Origin: Nemophila menziesii | Lineage: Eukaryota > Streptophyta > Magnoliopsida > Boraginales > Hydrophyllaceae | DNA length: 64,000 nt | Assembly: GCA_029959085.1 (NCBI GenBank) | Contig: JARWIR010000005.1 | Span: forward strand, 34,713,350 to 34,777,349 | Reading direction: 5' to 3' | In this document: positions 45,451-56,748 of the stretch, piece after piece | Numbering within the stretch: position 1 is the stretch's first letter | How the letters are laid out: every line of letters starts with the position of its first letter | Notes under the pieces: generated by a model | Databases searched by the model: none | Seen by the model: only the letters and a program-made list of their open reading frames with translations | Told to the model about the DNA's origin: nothing | Translations under genes and position numbers: made by a program

Positions 45451-46157
45451 TCCTTGTGCACCTTAGATGATAGTCGAATCAAGATAACCCACGCACCAGA
45501 AGCGAAATTTTATCAGAAATTTGAAAGCCCTAGCCCTAACCCTAGGCGCCTTTTAAGGATAAAATATATTTTATATAACTCTATAAGGTTCGGGTTTGTG
45601 CAATTTACAATTTTTTTTTTTCAAATGCAATTTAAAAATTTACCAGATCAAAATTCCACATCCTTTTTTTTTTGGTCGGCCCAAAATTCCACATCCATCA
45701 ATTAAATAATATTATTTGACCAACCTAATTAATATTGAAATAACTTCACTTTGATCCAAATAAAATTTGAAATATTACCTAGCTAGAGTTTTCAGAAATT
45801 TAAAGATAGTGGACAACGTCGTTTTTGCCACCTCTCTACCATTATAAGAAGTAGAAATTTAAAGATATATGGGACTTAGAAGGTGCTCAGCATGACTTGG
45901 ATCCGAATGTGAGTGCTGAATAGTTTATCAATCAGTCCCAGAATTCCATAAGATTTGACTAATAATATCTCTATTGTTGTAGGTAAATTTAGAGCATTCT
46001 TATCAATATTAAATTTATTCAAGATCTTAATTACAATACAGTGTAGAAAGTAGAATCTCAAGCTTGAAATATTAGGGTAGAGACACAAGAAAAAAGCAAA
46101 CTTTTGACCTAAAAAAAAAAAAAAGCAAACACAGATTTCATCAGCTCACTATCATCC

Positions 46158-47989
46158 TCATTGGGTAGTATCATCACCATCACTGGAACTAACAATCTTA
46201 GAAGCACATTGACAACATATGGTGAAAGAGCAAGTTTCACATACAAAGGCAGTCTTTCCTTTCATATCAACATCACATTTGTCACAACAGAAGTTATGTT
46301 TAACCTTCCTCGTGAATTTAAGAGGATGTGAGTGAGAATCAATTTGAATTTCAGCCCCAAATTTCGTATTACGTGAGATTCCAATCCTAGGAATGCAATT
46401 CGCATGAAATGAATGGTTGCATTCACGACAATGATATATACGGTACTTTGGATGACATTCTTTTTCACACATGTCACAAGTAATTTTATTTGGATGATAA
46501 TCAAATGGTGGAAAACTGAGGATAAGTGGGTGTGTATCAGATCTATGTCCCACATTCTTAGGTAACATTGCACATCTCATTCCCAGTTTGAATTTTAAAT
46601 TCTTAGGACAAGTCTTGCAATGGTAGAAGATACCTTTTTCAATGATTGTACAAGCATCACAAACCTCCTCAGAAGCCGATTCACCTCGAACAAGTATGTG
46701 TTGATGATCTTCATATTTTATGGTACTAGGAAGAAGAGCACATCTTAAGTCTAACGCAAATTCACAATCAAAACATGCATACATGAATCCATTACAACCA
46801 ATATCACAACTGCTGCATCGGAAAGGGCTTAAAAATTTATCTAGGTTGAAATAGAAGGAGAGTCTATGTTGGGGATGAAAATAAGATGATAAATCTTTGG
46901 GTAATCGAGCACAATCTTCATGGATAAAGTAGTTGCATTGAGCACAAGTGTAACATGAACCCGAAATGGGTTCCACACAACCATTGCACACTGTTTCATG
47001 ATCATCTTCCATTAATTCGTAAGACTCATCTTGGACATTGGAGAGAATCAAAGGGTGCTTATGGCTAAAATGTTCCAATTCTGGTGATAGTTCAACTAGT
47101 GGGAGGTTATTTTGCTCCAAAAAATGTCTGATCAGTACTGAAGATAAGTTCTGCGCAGGCACTCTGATCACATCTGGACTGATCTCCTCATTAATTCTAA
47201 TAATCAAAGAGTGTATGGGATTATTAGATAGATGCAAATTAAAAGAAAAAAAACCTTTCAAAATAAATAAATTAATAAATCTTACAAGTTAGGTTTATAA
47301 GAGGTCATGCAGTTGAGATGGATGAAGTATCGACATAGGGCACAGTAATAGACCCAAGTGCTTGGATGGAGCTTGTAATGACAGATATCACATTTTAGTC
47401 CGTAACGTTTGTATTCTTGTGGAAAAGAATAAGCTAGGGTAAGTGGGTGAGGGTGAACATTTAACGACAAGTAATTGTTTGTCATTGATCCACATGTTTT
47501 GTGAATCCAGAATTGGCACACAGTACAATCATACGACTCATCTTTCTTCTCTACGCCACAAGCATCACATTTAAACAGGACACTTCTTGGTTGGATTTTT
47601 AAGAGGTGTGGATGACTTGGGTGTTCTAACGTGCTCGCTAACTGAGAACACATAATATCCACATCAAACTCACACGTTTTGCAATGATATGTGAAACCAT
47701 TCCAATCTCTTTGACAAATATTGCATATACATTCTCCTCCTTTATAAGACGGTTTGGCTAAGAGTTGAAGTGGGTGTTGAGAATGCATTGGATGAGTAAT
47801 CTCGATCGGTAGTTCAGCACATGATTTGTGGAGAAAGACTTTACATTTGCTGCAACTGTACATTGTTGACCCTGAGGAGACTGCTTCTTTACAACCGTGA
47901 CACTCAAATTTCTCCCCTTCCACATCCACTTGCATTTCATCGATGAGTACAAGCGGATGCTCCTCATGGCTAAAATGCTTGATCTTCAT
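46158..47989 (-). CDS. DC1-C: cysteine/histidine-rich C1 domain protein, two exons, intact
   Basis: Exon 1 is 47989-47286 and exon 2 47196-46158, intron about 89 bp (donor GTAAGA, acceptor TTATTAG), joining ..KPN-L-INEEIS in frame. Start MKIKHFSHEEHPLVL, about 580 residues, native end SSSDGDDTTQ. It has nine DC1-like zinc-binding units, four in exon 1 and five in exon 2, the last being HSHPLKFTRKVKHNFCCDKC. No signal peptide or membrane segment. It is the only copy with its own 3' end undisturbed. DC1 proteins are plant-specific, with roles in stress and development reported for some members; the specific job of this one is unknown. A 44-codon ORF-only alternative splice cannot be excluded. 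Confidence 0.9.
47197..47285 (-). other. DC1-C intron
   Basis: GTAAGA...TTATTAG on the minus strand, phase-compatible, same position as in DC1-A. Internal sequence differs from DC1-A in length and content. Confidence 0.7.
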
Positions 47990-48834
47990 CCCACAAACAA
48001 TTTAAATGGTTTGAAGATTTGCAATCTGTTGAGTGCAGGCTAGCCATGAACTTATATATATAGTTATATACATAAAACAAAATGACAAAGTGTTGAACAA
48101 GCGAGGGAGAGAATCAGAAAAATTCTTTGTCCACCAAGTGCTTGTACATAACTATTCTATTCTTGCATTTGAAGTGCTTTTTTTAATAGAAGACATATAT
48201 TAAAGCGTTGATTATGTCATTACAAGTAAAACATTGTCCCCATCCTTGGTAAAGTAAGAGATCTTGTATATACCACACATCGAATCTCAGGATGCAAACA
48301 TATTGTAGACTTAAATCAAGATATTTAGGATGTCTATTTAATTGAAAATTTGTACAACTTTTTTGAAATTGTAAAATACATAAGTATTCAATCAAGATTT
48401 CAAAAAGTATACTACTACAAATTTCTGGATATATGATATAGAAACTCTAGATTTATTACGCACACAAATAAAAAGTCGACCACTTAAGCTCTAGAGTAAT
48501 TTTTTTTCTTTTTCCTTCTTTTGTTTCTTTCATAATGTTTTGTTTTTTGTTTTTTATTCTTTTGATTAGAAATGGACCGTAGGTTATTATACAGTTTGAT
48601 AAATAATAAATTTTCGGTTTGTATTATTTGGTTTCTCTCTTTTGATGTGATGTTTAGAATTGTTCTCATGATGGTTTGTTTAATTTTGAATGATATTATA
48701 ATGGTTAGAATTATTCTTGATTTGGTATTACTGACAGTATTAGCATTTAGTGGGGGTGTGGGTGTGATTAGCCTTCATTATTATTGATCGACTAATTTTT
48801 AACGCACAAAGGACATTGTCTTCTTTATTATTGA

Positions 48835-48906
48835 ATAAATATCTGATTATGAATGCATCAACAATGCCACATAAATATCTGATTATGAATGCATCAACAA
48901 TGCCAC
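48835..48906. repeat. 36-bp exact tandem duplication
   Basis: Unit starting ATAAATATCTGATTATGAAT occurs twice back to back (48835-48870, 48871-48906) without mismatch; recent slippage or repair event. Confidence 0.95.
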
Positions 48907-49127
48907 ATGGCCATTTATCTTCTAAGTTTAGTAAATTAAGAATAGGTTAATCTTGTTTGATTTCTTTGGTGTCTCGACACCTTCCATTGTAAAAAAAAAA
49001 AAAATAGATATACTTCCGGTCTATTTTTATTTATCCATTTTCTTTTTCACAAAAGACTATAAAGGGTATTTAATATTTTCACTTCTTACACAAATACTTT
49101 TATTTTTTTTTTATATAGGAGAGCCAT

Positions 49128-49212
49128 TTTTGGACTTGAAGACATTAACTCGAACCTGCACCACTAGATTAGATGACCAAGACCTTAACCAATGAACTAA
49201 TCCCAACTGGTT
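49128..49212 (-). other. tRNA-like / SINE-head sequence
   Basis: Read on the minus strand: A-box-like TTAGTTCATTGG and B-box-like GGTTCGAGTTA with about tRNA spacing. Probably a fragment of a tRNA-derived SINE; no tail or TSD found. Confidence 0.4.
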
Positions 49213-49570
49213 TAATACTCCTAATTAATATAAATGAGATAATTTATTTTAATACATTTTCAACTATTTAATTAGGGATAATATAGGAAAAAGTAGGAAA
49301 AAAGTGTCCTGGTATTAAAAAAAGACAAACAATACTGGTCACCCTCTTTTAGAATATTGTACAAATAAATATGGACGGAGAAAGTATTGGCTTTTGTACA
49401 AAAGTAAAAATTAGCTTTAGTATTGTATCCCTCTTGAAAACAAAATTCGAACATTTTCCGTACTACATCTATACGTTACAATGATATTATTAGCGGTGAT
49501 ATTATTGTCATCAGATAATATGTGATCCTTTGCAGAGGCATATAAATGTCGTCTATTTAGTGGGTAACTA

Positions 49571-49968
49571 ATAAAGGAAAAAAGACTCTAAAAGTACCCA
49601 TTATTTCAAAATTAGACAAATAGGTACCCAACCTTTTTACTAGAAAACAAGCAGGTACTCAACATTTTTTATTTGGTCCAACTGTTAGTACCGATTGTCA
49701 ATACAAACCGTTAAATGTTGACGTTGTCAAGGATATGTGTACCTAATTGTCTTTTCTAAAATTACCTGGGTACTTACTTGTCATTTTTAAAATTTCTTGA
49801 GTACCTCGGTGTATTTTTCACTTTTATTTTAAAATCAGAAAGTATTTGTCATGTAGGTACCTAACGTAAAATAGATGGCGGGTAGTAACAGTTAGACTAA
49901 AATTGAAATATTAGGTACTTTTTTGTCCTGCTCACCATCCACTAAGTACCCATGGGGCCTTTTTCCCT
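49571..49968. mobile_element. MITE with about 25-bp terminal inverted repeats
   Basis: The left end GGAAAAAAGACTCTAAAAGT and the reverse complement of the right end GGGAAAAAGGCCCCATGGGT are similar, both followed by GTACCCA/GTACTTA. The interior has several internal copies of GGTACC-type motifs and no ORF. TSD not clear. It abuts the putative CACTA end. Confidence 0.65.
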
Positions 49969-49989
49969 TACAAAAATTAAAAAAACCCA

Positions 49990-50215
49990 TAGAATAGAGA
50001 CGACAATTGTCGTCGCTAATGTATAAATACTATAACGATAAAAGATTATTCTCGATATTAAATTTTATTAGCGACGAACTACTTAACAAATTAAAAATAT
50101 ACTTCAAATATCATCGCTAATGATATTAATCATTAGCGACGAAAACATGTTGTCGCTAGTGTATAAAGTAGCGACAAAAATTGGGCCATTAGCAACGTTA
50201 TTTTGTTGTAACTAA
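49990..50215. repeat. CACTA subterminal repeats
   Basis: At least six copies of GTCGCTA / TTAGCGACG in both orientations, for example 50005, 50076, 50124, 50141, 50156 and 50170. In En/Spm elements such motifs bind the transposase-associated protein. Confidence 0.75.
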
Positions 50216-50635
50216 TCATGCGCATGAAACGTATGCAGTGAATTAGATAGAAACTTCACTCAAAACCCACCCAAACATTTTTCCTCCCTATTTCTCAAAC
50301 CCCCAGACCCTACCTAAGCCACAAGACCACTCTAATCTGCAACTTGTTCTCTGCCACGTCATTAACCAAGAGGCCCATCACTTACTTACACACGTGGGGC
50401 CCACTTCAACATCAAAATTACCCTTAATTTGGCCAAAATAGATATTTTCTAAATTTTACTCTTTTCGTAATTCGTTCTATTCACTTACGTGTTTAACTAT
50501 GTTTTGGTTATAGAAATACAATGTTTATTAATGTCGTACATTTAAGGGTTATAAAATTTGTTTTTGATATAATTGATCTTTTTAGATATAGTTTGTAATT
50601 TTGGTTATAAGTACATGATTTACTTAATCTAGACG

Positions 50636-52133
50636 ATGGATCCGATTATTGAGAAGAGTTTGATTAAATAAAAGAATTATGTTACTATGTAATATTTGTT
50701 GGGTGCGATGAGATTTATTAAATTTGCGGAAAAGTATATGGATAGTACGACTCACATTTTTTGTTCGTGTAACCGTTGTTTGAATAATCAAATATTTTGT
50801 ATAGACATTGTTAGATCAAATATTTCAAGGAATGGGATTTTGTCAACCTATGAGGTGTGGAAAAACACGGTGAAAAAGAAAAAAATATCGTGAATAACCA
50901 TACCCCAATCATGGAAGATGAAATGATGAATGGGTGTGAAGATGTGAGACCCACTTTTTATGTTGCGGGTCAATCCGATGACACCGAGATAGGTGACGAG
51001 AATCTTAAAAGAAGAAGTTGTGATTGTTTTGACACTTTCTTTGAGGAAATGAAAAGTGAGTTGTATCCCACTTCCATATCAATGGGCTCGTTGAATTTCA
51101 ATTCTAAGTTAATGCACATCAAAGTGAAGAACAATTGGACAAACACCACATTCACTAAACTACTTCAACTATTGTGTTGTATTTTGCCTGAAGGTCATAC
51201 TTTGCTTTCATCGTACAAGAAGTGCAACAAATAGGTAAAAAATTTGGGTATGTGATACATAACAATCGATGCTTGTTTAAATGATTGTGCTTTCTATTAA
51301 AGATAGAATGAAAAACTTGAGAAATGGTCATTACGTGGTGAATCTAGGTGGAATTCAAAGAAAGGAAAGAAAGCGCCACATAAAACAATACGATATTTCC
51401 CCATTGCACCAAGATTTCATCGAATGTAAGCTTTGTGGCACATAAACAAAGACATGATTTGACACCATGCGGTAAAAAGTACATAAAAAGATGTGTTACG
51501 TCATCCAGTTGATGGTACTAGTTGGATAACGTTTGACGAGTGGAATCTAGAGTTTGCCAGTGATCCGCAAAATGCACGCTAGGGTTTTGGAATTGATGGG
51601 ATTTGCCCTTTATCCATGAAAAACAACTCATATATCTCGTGGCTAGTTATATTAACAGTGTAGAACTTTCCATCGTGGTTATGCATGAAAGAATCCACTT
51701 TTATGCTTACTTTGTTGATTTTGGGTCCGCGTTCATCTGGTGAAGATATATGTGTTGGAAATATTGTGGGATAAAAGGATCCTTGTATATAATGCTCATA
51801 CTAAGGAAGAATTTATAATGAAGGTTTGTGTGTTTTTTACGATTAATGATTACCCGACTAGGTCATATAATCAGAATGGCAGGGACAAGGTTACATAGCT
51901 TGCTCTGAATGCATAGATTCTACGTCGTCCTTGAAGGTGAGTAAAGTTTTATATATTTTGATCACGCATGTTGGCTACCTATTCGATATTTTTTTAGAAA
52001 AGACGTATAGTCGTTCGCTAATTGCGAGCATATGGCCTCGCCTAGAAAATATCGCCATGTAAATATTCAGACACAGCGTAATAGGTTACCTTTTGTGTTT
52101 CTCCGTAAATAAAAGGACTTTAGTGGAAAAGTT
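50636..52133 (+). pseudogene. CACTA transposase TNP2, 5' part
   Basis: Starts ATGGATCC at 50636. A transposase-associated domain block (KFAEKYMDSTTHIFCSCNRC) is in ORF 50696-50893. The next frame, 50857-51234, has a TNP2 block ending LLCCILPEGHTLLSSYKKCNK. Then in broken frames come GTSWITFDEWNLEFASDPQN, ARLGFGIDGICPLS, SWLCMKESTFMLTLLILGP and the start of the NDYP block (about 51520-51960). These are in TNP2 order. Ends at the E3 insertion. Confidence 0.88.
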
Positions 52134-53294
52134 TGATATACTATATGCGTCCTAGAAGGGGGGTTGAATAGGACAATAGAAATTAATCGGCTAATTTTAT
52201 TTCAAGTAAATAAAATTAAAAGCTAATTTGAATCCTATTGTATTAGCAAACTAAATAGTATAAAACTAGATAATCCTAAAAGACAATAATATCAAACTAT
52301 TCAAGTAGGCATTTTATCAAGCATATAGAGTGCGGAAATATAAAGAGTGTAGAGATAGAATACGATACACAACGATGTATAGTGGTTCGGTTTCCCTACA
52401 TCCACTACCTAAGGAAGCCTCCTTAGGATTTGCAAGATTCTCAACTAATCTTCGTAACTCTTAACCGGGTGAGATACAAACCCTTACAACCACTTCAAAA
52501 ACTCTTTGAAGGAAATACACTTGTGTTATCACCAACACAAGGAACCAATCATAAACCTATGCTCACACTACTCTCTTAATCTATTACAAGAACTAAGAGG
52601 AAAGGGAAAAGTGATTAGGGGTGCTTATAAAAGCTTTGTAACTAAACTCCTAAATGAGTAGATAAGAACTAATTAGCTTCACAATAAATATGACTTGAAT
52701 GCTCCTTTGAAACCTCCTTGAATGATAGAATTAATTGCTCTTAAGATTGGTAGATGGAAGGCTTAAGTTGTGTCTTGAATGAACTCCATTTTATAGCTGC
52801 AAATGTGGTCCAACGGTCAAAAGGCTCTTCTCTAACGGATCTATTTTAACTCCAACGGATATAAGCTTTGTCCTCTTGTAAAGTGCAGAAAACCCTCTTG
52901 TGCGGTGTACCGCGGATATGGTCTGGTGCACCGCATAACTGTTCGACTAAACTTTGAGCTTACTGGTCGGACCATACAATGTACCGCAACCCTGGTCCGT
53001 GCCTTGGTCCGGTGTACCGCGCCTAGGTCCGGTGTACCGTGCATTTCATGAGCATACTGGTCGGACTATTCATTGTACCGCAACACTGGTCCGTGACTCT
53101 GCGGTGTACCGCGTAATTCATCCGGTGTACCGCGGAGCTGCTTATTTGAATAACAAGCTAAATGCAAGGAAGTGAACACAACTAATCTAAAGAGGGGTTT
53201 TGGAAAACATCTTAAGTGATACCAAAATGAATTTTAGTTGAAATGTTGATTTGTCGAATATTAAAACGGGAATAAAAACAAGGTGAGGCTAACA
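52134..53294 (-). repeat. E3 3' LTR
   Basis: TGATATACTATATGC ... GAGGCTAACA. Equal in length to 58595-59755. Contains the GC-rich repeat cluster at 52895-53138. Confidence 0.96.
52895..53138. repeat. GC-rich GGTGTACCGC repeat cluster in E3 LTR
   Basis: About ten variants of GGT(G/C)TACCGC and GGTCCG, in an otherwise AT-rich LTR, duplicated at 59356-59599. CpG-rich palindromic clusters are known in Sirevirus LTRs and lie upstream of the TATA box CTATAAAATG (52787-52796 on this strand). Confidence 0.8.
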
Positions 53295-53295
53295 A

Positions 53296-53309
53296 TCTCC
53301 CCCTTTTTG
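53296..53309 (-). other. E3 polypurine tract
   Basis: Minus strand AAAAAGGGGGAGAT beside the 3' LTR; highly characteristic of Sireviruses. Confidence 0.9.
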
Positions 53310-53650
53310 ATGTTTGACAAATCATAAACTTTTGAAGATGCCTAAGATTAAGTTTTGATCAAAAACTCCCCCTCAACCTAATCACTAGAGTTTTTATAAA
53401 AACTCCCCCTCACAAAATGCATTTGAAAAAGTTTAACTAAAATTTCTCCCCCTTTGTCAACAACAAAAAGAGCAAATGATACGATTTTGAAAATAGTAAG
53501 GGGTCAAAACACATTTTGAGTAAAAAACAAGGACCAAAGGAATAAATGGATAACAATTAGAAGCTTCAAAGAACCTATAAAATCAAGAAAATATTAGCAA
53601 CAAGAGAATATACACAAAGAGCACTAAACAACAATGGCAAGATACTAAGG

Positions 53651-56344
53651 TTAGAGAATTTGCATGCCAATTTCACAACGAATTTTCTCAAAGAGATCTT
53701 GGGGTAGAGGTTTAGTAAAGATATCGGCTAGTTGATTTTCGGAGGTGACAAATTCAAGTACAATATCCCCTTTTTGAGTGTGATCTCGGATAAAATGATG
53801 ACGGATTTCTATGTGTTTCGTTCTAGAGTGTTGAATAGGATTTTTGGTAAGATTGATAGCACTAGTGTTATCACAACGAATGGGAACACGATCATATTCT
53901 AGGCCAAAATCTAGTAAGGTTTGTTTCATCCAAAGAATTTGAGTCACACAATTTCCGGCCGCAACATATTCGGCTTCGGCCGTGGATAAAGCAACACTAT
54001 TTTGTTTTCTACTAGACCATGAAACAAGGGATTGACCTAAGAATTGGCAACTACCACTAGTACTCTTCCTATCAAGTCTACAACCGGCATAATCGGCATC
54101 CGAATAACCTATTAGCTCAAAAGAGGTAAATCTTGGGTACCAAAGTCCTAGACTAAGGGTTCCTTTCAAATACCTAAAAATACGCTTAACGGCACTAAGA
54201 TGGGTTTCTTTAGGAGAAGATTGAAATCTAGCACAAAGACACACGGGGAACATAATATCGGGTCTAGAAGCGGTTAAATAAAGTAAGCTACCAATCATAC
54301 CTCGATATAGTTTCTCATCAACATCCTTACCATCTTCATCTTTGTCTAATTTTGTGGATGTGCTCATTGGAGTTCCAATTTCCTTTGCATCTTCAAGTCC
54401 AAATTTTTTGATCAATTCTTTTGTGTATTTGGCTTGATTGACAAAGATACCATCTTTCATTTGCTTGATTTGAAGTCCAAGAAAGTAATTTAATTCTCCC
54501 ATCATGCTCATCTCAAATTCCTTATGCATGCTTTTAGAAAAATTCTCACAAAGATTTTCATTAGTAGCACCAAATATAATATCATCCACATAAATTTGAA
54601 CAAGAAGGATATCTTTTGAAGACCTTTTTATAAATAAAGTGGAGTCAATTTTTCCTCTTTTAAAACCATCATCTAATAAAAATTTGCTTAATCGTTCATA
54701 CCAAGCACGAGGAGCTTGTTTTAAACCATATAAAGCCTTTGAAAGTTTAAAAACATGATTTGGAAGTTTTGGATCCTCAAAACCCGGAGGTTGTTTAACA
54801 AAAACTTCCTCGTCTATAAAACCATTTAAAAAAGCACTTTTGACATCCATTTGGTAAAGTTTAAAATTCATATAGCAAGCAAAAGCAAGTAGCATACGAA
54901 TAGATTCAAGTCTAGCTACGGGAGCAAAAGTTTCATCGAAATCAATACCTTCCTCTTGATTGTATCCTTGAGCAACTAACCTTGCTTTATTTCTAGTGAT
55001 TATACCGGTGTCATCTAGCTTGTTGCGAAATATCCACTTAGTGCCAATGATAGTAGGGCCAATTGGTTTCTCCATTAATGTCCAAACTTTACTACGCTCA
55101 AATTGATTTAATTCTTCATGCATAGCGTTAATCCAATGATCATCTAACAATGCTTCTTTAATATTCTTGGGCTCAATTTGAGATAAGAATGCTTGATGAG
55201 CACATAGAGCAATAATACGAGAGCGAGTGGTAACACCTTCTTTTGGATCACCTAGAATTAATTCACTTGGGTGATCTTTGATATGTTTCCAACACTTTGG
55301 TAAATCCGTACTAGCTTCATTTAGCATTTGATCATTTTCCTTAGGAGATTCATCATGAGACTTTATTTCTTGAGTAGGAGATTCTAAGGATTTATCTTGT
55401 GGAGCATCTTCATGTAATTCAACATCTACTACTTTCTTGATATTAAAAGGATTAGTCTCATCAAAGTCAACATGCATAGATTCCTCAATAGTACGAGTAC
55501 GTTTGTTGAAAATGCGATAGGCTTTTCCCTTAGTGGAATAACCAAGAAAAATACCTTCATCCGATTTAGCATCAAATTTTCCCAAATAGTCCCTAGTGTT
55601 TAAGATAAAACATTTGCACCCAAAAACACGAAAATAAGCAATGGTTGGTGGTCTACCATTCCAAAGCTCATAAGGGGTTTTCTTAATAAGGGGTCTAATT
55701 AGAACTCTATTTAACACATAACAAGCCGTATGAACGGCTTCACCCCAAAAGTATGTAGGCAAGCTATGTTCTTTTAGCATTGTTCTAGCCATTTCTTGTA
55801 GAGTTCGGTTTTTCCTTTCCACTACCCCATTTTGTTGGGGAGTTCTAGGGGCCGAAAAATTATGCTCAATCCCAAATTCATCACAAAAATGCACAAAAGG
55901 AGAATTCACATATTCACTACCATTATCACTACGAATGCATGTAATAGAGTAGCCTTTCTCATTTTGCACCTTTCTACAAAGTTTTGCAAATTCATTGAAG
56001 GCATCACTTTTCAAAGCAAGGAACATCACCCATGTGAATCTAGTGTAATCATCAACAACAACAAAGACATATCTAGACCCTCCTAGACTAGTGACATCAA
56101 CGGGACCAAAAAGGTCCATATGCAATAATTGAAGTGGCCTAACGGTGATGACCTTATTAATGGATTTAAAAGATGAACGATGTTGTTTACCAAGTTGACA
56201 TGCATCACATAATTTATCTTTATCAAATTTGTAAATAGGCAAACCAACAACAAGATTTTTTCTAGATAATTTTGAAATTAAATCCATGCTAGCATGTCCT
56301 AAACGTCTATGCCAAAGCCAACTATCATTACCACGGATAAGCAT
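53651..56344 (-). pseudogene. E3 Pol: pre-integrase, integrase, RT, RNase H
   Basis: 897 codons open to the natural stop. [15 protein letters not shown] (GAG-pre-integrase), [14 protein letters not shown], integrase core with [17 protein letters not shown] with [17 protein letters not shown] and YVDDIIFG, RNase H with [17 protein letters not shown] and RCDNTSA, ending [10 protein letters not shown]. It lacks only its connection to protease: a frameshift near 56340 separates it from 56299-56727. Encodes integration and reverse transcription. Confidence 0.95.
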
Positions 56345-56727
56345 TTAATATGTTTACACATAAGACTCTCAAGATCAACAACAAAAACATTATCCGATCT
56401 TTTTGCAATAAACATAGTATCTAACTCATCATTTTTGAAAACAACACATCTAGATGCTTCAAATTTAACACTAAAACCAACATCACAAAGTTGACTTATA
56501 CTAAGCAAGTTAAAAGAGAGACCCTCAACAAGTAACACATTAGAGATAAGTAAAGAGTTCATATTACCAATGTTACCTTTACCCAAAACGCGTTTCTTAG
56601 TGTTGTCGGCAAAAGTAACTCTATCACCTTTTGTTTTATATAAATTTGTAAATAATGATGGATTTCCGGTCATGTGTCTTGAGCATCCACTATCAAGTAG
56701 CCATATATTTTGCTTCTTGATGCTCAA
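56299..56727 (-). pseudogene. E3 protease segment
   Basis: 142 codons with WLLDSGCSRHMTGNPSLF, the Sirevirus/copia protease active site, and NLLSISQLCDVGF. Overlaps the next ORF by a few dozen bases because a 1-bp shift follows FEASR...LMCKHIK. Upstream, a TAA and a TAG separate it from gag, which may be natural for this lineage, as stop or frame changes between gag and pol are known in Sireviruses. Confidence 0.9.
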
Positions 56728-56748
56728 TCCCTACATACAAAAAATAAT

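Larger units (their letters stand above)
45780..48340. repeat. host duplication unit C
   Basis: Similar to units A and B from the 3' flank of the DC1 gene (CTCTCTACCATTATAAGAAG at 45832) through the gene to about 350 bp upstream. More diverged from A and B than they are from each other. Similarity then ends; the distal flank is absent. Confidence 0.85.
48341..49570. other. AT-rich intergenic with small repeats
   Basis: No gene supported. Contains the 36-bp tandem duplication and a tRNA-like segment listed separately. Confidence 0.45.

Noticed and set aside
52841..53175. ORFs duplicated at 59302-59636
   Set aside because: Inside the E3 LTRs, produced by the GC-rich repeat cluster.
53295..53650. 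Envelope-like gene in E3, expected in some Sireviruses
   Set aside because: Only 356 bp between pol and the 3' LTR, with no ORF.
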